Source: CAYHWW01 sp964360145 (GTDB lineage: Bacteria; Bdellovibrionota; UBA1018; CAYHWW01). From it: DNA of 26,586 bases. Position 1 is the stretch's first letter. The number at the start of each line of letters is the position of its first letter. Of the stretch, positions 21,707-26,586 are shown piece after piece. The notes beneath the pieces are model-generated. The model had not been told where the DNA came from. It searched no databases and saw only the letters and a program-made list of their open reading frames with translations. Location: assembly GCA_964360145.1 (NCBI GenBank), contig CAYHWW010000029.1, positions 1-26,586 of the forward strand, given 5' to 3'. The position numbers and the translations under genes are program-made.

Positions 21707-21822
21707 ACTGCCGAAAATGACCAATATCTTCGCCGGATCTCCTCGCGTAACGTTCCGCCGCACAGTAGTGCGGCTCACGTCTACGCTCGTCGACCGGCTC
21801 GATCTTGGTCATTTTGGGCAGT
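21707..21822. repeat. Long imperfect inverted repeat downstream of rnpB
   Basis: The outer arms 21707-21728 and 21801-21822 match as reverse complements at 20 of 22 positions. Inside, 21732-21736 pairs with 21794-21798, 21745-21748 with 21783-21786, 21750-21753 with 21777-21780, and 21757-21763 with 21768-21774 around an AGTA loop. The whole 116-nt piece can thus fold into one long rod with small internal loops. It is not directly followed by a T run, so it is not a normal intrinsic terminator. The remaining bases of this 580-nt gene-free stretch (21823-21860) contain a T6 run and the leader of the next gene. Possible identities are a small structured RNA, an rnpB processing/termination element, or a MITE-like insertion. 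Confidence 0.8.
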
Positions 21823-21860
21823 TCAATCATTGACGGGGATTTTTTGAGGTTGATGTTCAT

Positions 21861-22643
21861 ATGTTAATCGCCCTGCTCCTCATGGCTGGCCTTTGCGCGG
21901 GCTTCATCGATTCCATCGCTGGTGGTGGTGGCCTCATCACCCTGCCGACCCTGGGCATCGCCGTGGGGCCTGGGGTCCATGCCATTGCCACCAATAAGAT
22001 TGTGGGCTGTAGCGGCGCACTGATGGCCCTCATTGTTTACATGGGTAGCATCAGGGTGCCGTGGGCCAAGGCACTGGGGTTTTCCGCATGGGTCATGCTG
22101 GGGTCTTTCTCGGGCAGCCAAGTTTCGCCTCATCTGCCCCAAGAGTTTTTTCAGTGGTTCTTGCTTGCCACCTATCCCGTGATTCTTTGGACTGTGTGGA
22201 AGAAAGACCTGTGGATCCAAGAAGCCGTGGCACCCCATACTCATGAGCACACCCGTGGGAGTCGCATTCATTGGGCATGGGGTGGGGCTGCGCATCCACG
22301 TATTATGGCCGCGGGTTTAGCCTGCGGGTTTTACGACGGGATGTGGGGGCCCGGTGGGGGAACCTTCATGTTGTTGGGCCTACTGCTTGTGGCTCGTCTG
22401 CCGCTTTTACCCGCGATTGCGGCCTCGAAGCTCGCTAATACCGTCTCCGCGGGCACCGCCTTGTTGGGGTATTCTTTGCATGGCCTGGTGCATGTGAGGG
22501 AGGGCCTCATCATGGCCATGGGCATGTGTGTGGGGGCCTACCTCGGTGCCCGTCTCGCCTCCAAAAAAGCGGTCGTGATCGTAAGGCCGCTTCTTGTGGC
22601 CATTTCCACGATGTTACTGCTGAAAAACCTCTTGGGATTTTGA
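21861..22643 (+). CDS. TauE/SafE (TSUP) family membrane permease
   Basis: Integral inner-membrane protein of 260 residues in the TSUP family (former DUF81), which export sulfite, sulfoacetate or related anions. The two internal repeats show matching glycine-rich motifs: GFIDSIAGGGGLITLP near the N-terminus and GFYDGMWGPGGGTFML in the middle. About seven or eight hydrophobic helices are visible, with a histidine-rich cytosolic or periplasmic loop (APHTHEHTRGSRIHW) between the halves. The ATG follows the rnpB-downstream hairpin; GAGG at 21846-21849 is about 11 nt upstream. The transported substrate cannot be read from the sequence. Confidence 0.9.
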   Translation: MLIALLLMAGLCAGFIDSIAGGGGLITLPTLGIAVGPGVHAIATNKIVGCSGALMALIVYMGSIRVPWAKALGFSAWVMLGSFSGSQVSPHLPQEFFQWFLLATYPVILWTVWKKDLWIQEAVAPHTHEHTRGSRIHWAWGGAAHPRIMAAGLACGFYDGMWGPGGGTFMLLGLLLVARLPLLPAIAASKLANTVSAGTALLGYSLHGLVHVREGLIMAMGMCVGAYLGARLASKKAVVIVRPLLVAISTMLLLKNLLGF

Positions 22644-22677
22644 CGGCGCATTTATTATTAGACGGGCCCATAGCCTC

Positions 22678-22686
22678 TGATATATT
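22678..22686 (+). promoter_or_regulatory. Extended -10 promoter candidate for the SlyD-like gene
   Basis: TGATATATT matches the extended -10 form TGnTATAAT at all but one position. No -35 at a normal distance was found. The start would be about 22693, just before AAAGGA at 22695-22700, which is 8 nt from the ATG. Confidence 0.4.
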
Positions 22687-22708
22687 CGCGAAAGAAAGGA
22701 CGTGATTT

Positions 22709-23197
22709 ATGATCATCGAAAACGGCCGCGCTGTAATCATCGGCTATGAACTTAAGCTCAACAGTGGTGAGGTGGTTGATTCCGCCACCGCCAATGACCC
22801 ACTAACTTTTGTTTACGGCCGGGGGTTCATGTTGCCCGCCTTTGAATCCGCCCTGACTGGCAAGAAAAAGGGAGACAACGTCAAGTTCAGCCTTACCGCT
22901 GACCAGGGCTATGGCACCCGCGACGAGAATCAAGTCATGAAGATGCCCCGCAAAATGTTCCCCGCCCATGTGGCGGACGGCATGATCTTCGAGGCAGAAA
23001 CCCCCGATGGCGACGTGGCATTGCTTCGCGTTGTGACCGTGGGCCTCGAGGAAGTCACCGTGGATGGCAATCACCCCATGGCGGGTGAAACCCTCAACTT
23101 TTCAGTGGAAATCATCGATGTGCGTGAGTCGACGCCAGAGGATGAAGACGACGGGCATGGCCATGACCATGAGCATGGCGAAGGCTGTAGCCACTAA
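22709..23197 (+). CDS. slyD: SlyD-like FKBP-type peptidyl-prolyl isomerase
   Basis: Cytosolic prolyl isomerase and chaperone with metal-binding ability. The FKBP half has GYELKLNSGEVVDSA, the DPLTFVYGRGFMLPAFESAL segment (the SlyD hallmark) and GYGTRDENQVMKMPRKMFP leading into the inserted-in-flap chaperone domain (about 70-120). The C-terminus is acidic, then His-rich (GHGHDHEHGEGCSH), typical of nickel-binding SlyD proteins. At 162 residues it is a little shorter than the E. coli protein. Its stop codon overlaps the stop of the convergent thioredoxin-TPR gene, so there is no room for separate terminators. Confidence 0.93.
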   Translation: MIIENGRAVIIGYELKLNSGEVVDSATANDPLTFVYGRGFMLPAFESALTGKKKGDNVKFSLTADQGYGTRDENQVMKMPRKMFPAHVADGMIFEAETPDGDVALLRVVTVGLEEVTVDGNHPMAGETLNFSVEIIDVRESTPEDEDDGHGHDHEHGEGCSH

Positions 23198-24465
23198 TTC
23201 CCAGCCAATTTGTCCCTGAGTTCCCGCAGCTGCTTCAAGTAGCGGTGAGTGCGGTTCTGGGCGTCTGACGGTTCTTTAGCAGAGGCCAGGATGCGTTCAG
23301 CAACGTTCCTGGCCTCGTTGTTTTGATGAGCCTCAACGAGGAGCTGTGCAGTGAGGAGGCCTACCCGCAGGCGATTGTCGCCGTAGGAGTGCGTCAGCGC
23401 TTTCCGCGCCAGAGGCAGGGCCTCCGCGGGCTTGCCATGGCGCTGAAGCATGCGGGCGTGGTTGTAGTAGAATGTAAACTCCAGGGGATAGCGCTTTTCG
23501 AGCTGCGTGTAGAGCGCTGTCGCTCCCGCCTCATCGCCGGACTCCGCTAAGCAGTAGGCCAGCTCCAAGTTATAACCGCGGTTGAACGCGGAGCCTCGGG
23601 GCAGCCGGGCCAGGTCGCTCTTGTAGATCTTGGCTGCGTTGCCGTAGGCGGCCTTGGCGGCGGCGTCATCGCCGCGCTTTTTTTCTGCTTCGGCGATAAA
23701 TTGCCAAAGGTCCGCGGGTTGCAACTCGGAGTCTTCAGGCAATCCTTTTTCCAATAAGGCCCGGGAGGAGGCAATGATTTTTTCCGGTGAGTCTTTTTCG
23801 GGATCGGGTAGGGTCTCTGCGCTGGCCATTGCGGCGGGCTTCTCGCCTTTTTCAGCGGCGGTCATGGCTTTTAAGAATGCGGCGGGCTTGAGATAGCCCA
23901 CGATGCGGTGGATCTCGCTGCCATCGGGGCGGGCGAAGATCACCGTGGGGTAGCCCGTCACTTTGTAGCGGTCTTTCAGGGCCCAGGAGGCCTCAGCGTC
24001 GGCGTCCAGTTTCAGTGTGACAAATCCGCGAGCTAGTTTTTTGTACGCGGCGCTGGGGAAAACCGTTTCGTCCAGTTGGTTGCAGGGGGGGCACCAGATG
24101 GCAAAGAAATCAATGAGAAGGGGCTTGCCGGATTTACGGGCGAGCTCCAGCGCCTTGGGCCCATCGTTGTAAATGAAGCCAAACTTGCGAGCCATGCGGC
24201 CACCGATGGCAGCCCCTGTGGTCGCGGACGAGGACTCGACGCGGGCCTCTTGATCCAACCGTATTGTGCGTTTCACGCAATAGGTTTTAGCATCGTCACA
24301 GATGTAGGCGCTGGTTTCCGCTGGCGCCTTGAGGTTGAAGTGATGACCTGGCGGGGGGTTGATGATGATGCGTCCGCCCTGAATGGCAGCGCTCAGTTGA
24401 GGGGCATTGTCGCCCGCGGCCCAAGTATTCAGTGAGAGTAGTGCCAGCAGCAAAGTGAATCTCAT
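23194..24465 (-). CDS. Secreted thioredoxin-fold protein with C-terminal TPR-like repeats
   Basis: A 423-residue exported protein. The signal peptide MRFTLLLALLSLNTWAAG is followed by a beta-rich stretch with a C56-x6-C63 pair (ICDDAKTYC), similar in feel to DsbD N-domains. A thioredoxin domain occupies about 95-205, with active site WCPPC (C125, C128) in LLIDFFAIWCPPCNQL and cis-Pro173 (VTGYPTVIF). The C-terminal half (about 225-420) is helical with TPR-like pairs (AAAKAAYGNAAKIYKSDLAR, GDEAGATALYTQLEKRYP, GKPAEALPLARKALTHSYGD). So it may bring a reductant to a bound partner. It starts with an ATGA overlap with the hydrolase gene. I know no named protein with this exact layout. Confidence 0.88.
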   Translation of the reverse strand: MRFTLLLALLSLNTWAAGDNAPQLSAAIQGGRIIINPPPGHHFNLKAPAETSAYICDDAKTYCVKRTIRLDQEARVESSSATTGAAIGGRMARKFGFIYNDGPKALELARKSGKPLLIDFFAIWCPPCNQLDETVFPSAAYKKLARGFVTLKLDADAEASWALKDRYKVTGYPTVIFARPDGSEIHRIVGYLKPAAFLKAMTAAEKGEKPAAMASAETLPDPEKDSPEKIIASSRALLEKGLPEDSELQPADLWQFIAEAEKKRGDDAAAKAAYGNAAKIYKSDLARLPRGSAFNRGYNLELAYCLAESGDEAGATALYTQLEKRYPLEFTFYYNHARMLQRHGKPAEALPLARKALTHSYGDNRLRVGLLTAQLLVEAHQNNEARNVAERILASAKEPSDAQNRTHRYLKQLRELRDKLAGN

Positions 24466-25259
24466 GCACAGATCCTCAGGAAATCTCGCACAGCGTGCAA
24501 GGTATCGTTTAAATTATCCACGTGAAGCCAATGGTGAGCCCCGGCGATGACACCGATGCGAATATCAGGCTTCAGAGACTTTGCGTGGTCTGTGTCCGCC
24601 ACGGTAATGTAGTGGGATTTTTCGCCGCGCAGCATGAGGGTGGGGCCCTTCCAGGCGCGCAGGGTCTCTGATTGGTCGAGGCGAATGCCGTGGGAGAGGA
24701 AGCGGCGCAGGCCTATGAGGTCAAAGGCCCAGTGCATCTCTGGGGGGCCCCCCGCAGTGTGTTCAGGGCCGGTTTTCCGCAGGTTCATATTCAAGAACTG
24801 AGCAATGGCGGGGGGGTAGCCCGCGAGGAACTCATCAGCCTGAGCCCGGCCCGGGAAGAAAGCAGGGAGCGGGTCCATGATGCGATGAATCTCCTCCAGG
24901 GCGCCTTCGCTGATGGTGGGGCCTACGTCCAAAAGCGCCAATGAGCGTACCCGTGGAGCGGCGAGAGCCGTCGCCGCCAAGGCCACGCGACCGCCCATGG
25001 AGTGGCCCACAAAGTGGGCACGTTCCACGCCCTGAGCTGTGAGCACTGTCAGCACATCATGGGCCAATGTCTCAATGCGGTAGTCATCAGCCCAGGGAGA
25101 ACGACCATGGCCGCGCTGATCGTAGGTGATGGCTCGATAGCCCTCTTTCGCCAAGGCATCGGCCAAGCGCCAAAGGTTGCGCCCCATGCCGAGAAGCCCA
25201 TGGATGAGGAGCACCGCTGGTGCGTCGGCGTCTCCTCTGCTTTCGATATTGAGATCCAT
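24462..25259 (-). CDS. Alpha/beta-fold hydrolase (YbfF-like)
   Basis: A 265-residue cytosolic hydrolase of the alpha/beta fold. The oxyanion region LLIHGLLGMGRNLWRLADAL, YDQRGHGRS, the nucleophile elbow GHSMGG (S87), RGEKSHYI after strand 6-7, and the catalytic histidine in GAHHWLHVDN (H243) all match the YbfF/acyl-esterase type. It acts on an ester or thioester, but the substrate is not shown. It starts 8 nt after the glutaredoxin gene with AAGGAT upstream, and overlaps the following thioredoxin-TPR gene by 3 nt, so the three form one operon. Confidence 0.92.
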   Translation of the reverse strand: MDLNIESRGDADAPAVLLIHGLLGMGRNLWRLADALAKEGYRAITYDQRGHGRSPWADDYRIETLAHDVLTVLTAQGVERAHFVGHSMGGRVALAATALAAPRVRSLALLDVGPTISEGALEEIHRIMDPLPAFFPGRAQADEFLAGYPPAIAQFLNMNLRKTGPEHTAGGPPEMHWAFDLIGLRRFLSHGIRLDQSETLRAWKGPTLMLRGEKSHYITVADTDHAKSLKPDIRIGVIAGAHHWLHVDNLNDTLHAVRDFLRICA

Positions 25260-25267
25260 GGTGATCC

Positions 25268-25531
25268 TTAGGATTCGCTCATGACGATGCGGTCCAACTC
25301 GCCCTTGGCGTCCAGGGCAGTGATGTCGTTGTACCCACCGTAGAACTTCTCGCCGATGAACACCTGGGGCATGGTTTTATGCTTTGTGCGCTTTTCCAGC
25401 TCATCCCAGGCCGCGTCATCGTCCATGGAGAGCTTCACTTCCACAAAGGCCATGTTTTTCGACTGGAAGAGCTTTTTGACGCGTTCGCAAAATGGGCAAA
25501 AATCCATGGTGTAGACAGTGATTTTTTTCAT
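25268..25531 (-). CDS. grxC: Glutaredoxin, dithiol type (GrxC-like)
   Basis: Cytosolic glutathione-dependent thiol oxidoreductase of 87 residues. The active site is CPFC (C12, C15) in YTMDFCPFCERVKKLF. TMPQVFI supplies the cis-proline, and GGYNDITALDAKGELD is the glutathione-binding C-terminal motif. It heads the minus-strand unit grx / hydrolase / thioredoxin-TPR. Only 36 nt separate its start from that of the divergent dioxygenase gene. Confidence 0.95.
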   Translation of the reverse strand: MKKITVYTMDFCPFCERVKKLFQSKNMAFVEVKLSMDDDAAWDELEKRTKHKTMPQVFIGEKFYGGYNDITALDAKGELDRIVMSES

Positions 25532-25567
25532 TTGAGCTCACGTTACCTCAGGCCTAGACTCGGGACC

Positions 25568-26586
25568 ATGGCGAATTATGTGAATGCAGCTGGGGTGGAC
25601 TGTCTCGAATATGCGGTAAAAGACCTGAAGCAGGCGTCGAGTCTGTACGAGAGCATGGGCTTTACTTGTCTGGGCCGTCGCACGGAGCCCACGCGGCGCT
25701 CCAAGCTTTATGGCCAAGGCGATATCCGCCTCGTTCTGACAGCGAGTTCCACGGACGCGGACCCGGTGGCCCAGTTTGTAGCAGTTCACGGCGACGGCGT
25801 CATCGACATCGCCCTCAAAGTGGATGGTGTGGATGACGCCATCGGTGAGGCCAGCCGTCGTGGCGCCCGGGCTCTCACCCCGCCTCGGGACGAACGCGGT
25901 CATGACGGGCGCGGTCGGCGCCGGGCGGAGATCGCCGCCTTCGGTGACGTGCGCCATAGCTTCACCACCTACGAGGCCCGGGTGACCCTTGAGGACTTTT
26001 TCCCCGAGGAGCGAGTGTCCCCCTCCGACATGAAGGGGATTTTCTTCCAGACCGTGGACCACATCACAGTCAATATGGAGAAGGGCCGTATGGAGCCCAC
26101 GGTGCAGTTTTACCAAAACGTCTTCGGTTTCACCGAGGTGCGCTATTTCGATATTCGTACGGCCAAGAGCGGCCTGATCTCTCGTGCCATGCGGAGCCCC
26201 AATGGCCGCATCACGATGCCGTTCAATGAGCCCACCAACGAAAAGAGCCAGATCCAGGAGTTCCTCAACACCTTCCATGGGCCCGGGGTGCAGCATGTCG
26301 CCTTCCATGTCACGGACATCATCGCCTCACTCAAAGACCTCACGTCGAAGGGCTTCGAGTTTCTCTCGGTGCCCGGCACTTATTACGATGCCGTGCCCAA
26401 GCGTGTGCCTAACGTGCGGGAGTCCATGGAGGAGCTTAAGCGCCTCAATATTCTCGTGGATGGAACGGACAAGGGGTATCTGCTGCAGATTTTTTCCCAG
26501 AACTTAGTGGGGCCGCTCTTTTATGAGCTCATCCAGCGTCGCGGCGACAACGGCTTTGGCGAAGGCAATTTTAGGGCGCTTTTTGA
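25568..26586 (+). CDS. hpd: 4-hydroxyphenylpyruvate dioxygenase (3' end outside window)
   Basis: Iron-dependent dioxygenase that converts 4-hydroxyphenylpyruvate to homogentisate in tyrosine breakdown. The reading frame is open to the window edge and gives 339 residues. The three iron ligands are present: H165 (VDHITVN), H243 (VQHVAFHV) and E320 (FYELIQR). The flanking family motifs are also clear: LQIFSQNLVGPLFYELIQRR and GFGEGNFRALF. The N-terminal vicinal-oxygen-chelate half (VDCLEYAVKDLKQASSLYES) is less conserved, as usual. The missing end is probably only about 10-30 residues. The ATG at 25568 has only GGGA nearby and no strong Shine-Dalgarno. The rest of the homogentisate pathway may lie just downstream. 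Confidence 0.95.
   Translation, partial: MANYVNAAGVDCLEYAVKDLKQASSLYESMGFTCLGRRTEPTRRSKLYGQGDIRLVLTASSTDADPVAQFVAVHGDGVIDIALKVDGVDDAIGEASRRGARALTPPRDERGHDGRGRRRAEIAAFGDVRHSFTTYEARVTLEDFFPEERVSPSDMKGIFFQTVDHITVNMEKGRMEPTVQFYQNVFGFTEVRYFDIRTAKSGLISRAMRSPNGRITMPFNEPTNEKSQIQEFLNTFHGPGVQHVAFHVTDIIASLKDLTSKGFEFLSVPGTYYDAVPKRVPNVRESMEELKRLNILVDGTDKGYLLQIFSQNLVGPLFYELIQRRGDNGFGEGNFRALF

Noticed and set aside
21823..21845. TCAATCATTGA followed by T6 as a terminator for rnpB.
   Set aside because: The palindrome leaves a 1-nt loop and the T run lies 6 nt after it, so it cannot form a usual intrinsic terminator.
25538..26308. A 256-codon open frame antisense to the dioxygenase gene.
   Set aside because: The + strand encodes HPPD with all three iron ligands, and the antisense frame shows no family features.

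Overview
The window is about 26.6 kb of a bacterial chromosome with moderately high GC and densely packed genes. The left end is the 3' part of the spc/alpha ribosomal-protein cluster. A class A RNase P RNA lies further right. The gene content (HNH nuclease of the conserved 'LILNSSFEP' type, sigma54 activator, split methylmalonyl-CoA mutase, long-form Nif3 next to a coiled-coil zinc-ribbon protein, many envelope thiol proteins) suggests a Gram-negative of deltaproteobacterial grade, perhaps Bdellovibrionota. That placement is an inference from gene style, not from a search.

Layout. (1) Positions 2-5685, + strand: secY (5' end cut off), adk, map, rpmJ, rpsM, rpsK, rpsD, rpoA, rplQ. infA is absent between map and rpmJ. 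A terminator-like hairpin separates rpsD from rpoA, and a very strong terminator follows rplQ. (2) Positions 8611-5766, - strand: a three-gene unit made of an HNH endonuclease, a membrane protein that joins an ECF-sigma-like N-terminus to a Cys/His cluster, a transmembrane helix and an extracytoplasmic domain, and a secreted six-cysteine protein of unknown function. The fusion gene carries an 11-bp poly-C tract exactly at the junction between its sigma-like part and its Cys/membrane part. (3) Positions 8711-9759, +: a TlpA-type thioredoxin overlapping a secreted coiled-coil protein. (4) Positions 9871-16606, +: a sigma54 AAA+ activator followed without gaps by acyl-CoA carboxylase beta, biotin carboxylase, biotin carrier and the large subunit of methylmalonyl-CoA mutase. 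This is a propionyl-CoA to succinyl-CoA module with its regulator at the head, and a perfect palindrome overlies the activator's promoter. (5) Positions 16665-21280, +: a peptide-type ABC substrate-binding lipoprotein, Nif3-like protein, zinc-ribbon coiled-coil protein and family 2 glycosyltransferase, then rnpB. A long imperfect hairpin follows rnpB at 21707-21822. (6) Positions 21861-23197, +: a TauE/SafE-family permease and a SlyD-like prolyl isomerase. (7) Positions 25531-23194, -: glutaredoxin, alpha/beta hydrolase and a secreted thioredoxin-TPR protein in one tight unit. (8) Positions 25568-end, +: 4-hydroxyphenylpyruvate dioxygenase, cut by the window edge.

How the genes fit together. 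The left end is housekeeping translation, transcription and secretion. The centre and right edge point to amino-acid and odd-chain carbon catabolism: propionyl-CoA from Val, Ile, Met or Thr, tyrosine through HPPD, and peptide uptake. Three thiol-redox proteins and a Cys-rich secreted protein point to active disulfide chemistry in the envelope. The most unusual item is the sigma-like/membrane fusion with its homopolymer, which could act as a slippage switch between a tethered and a soluble 160-residue form.
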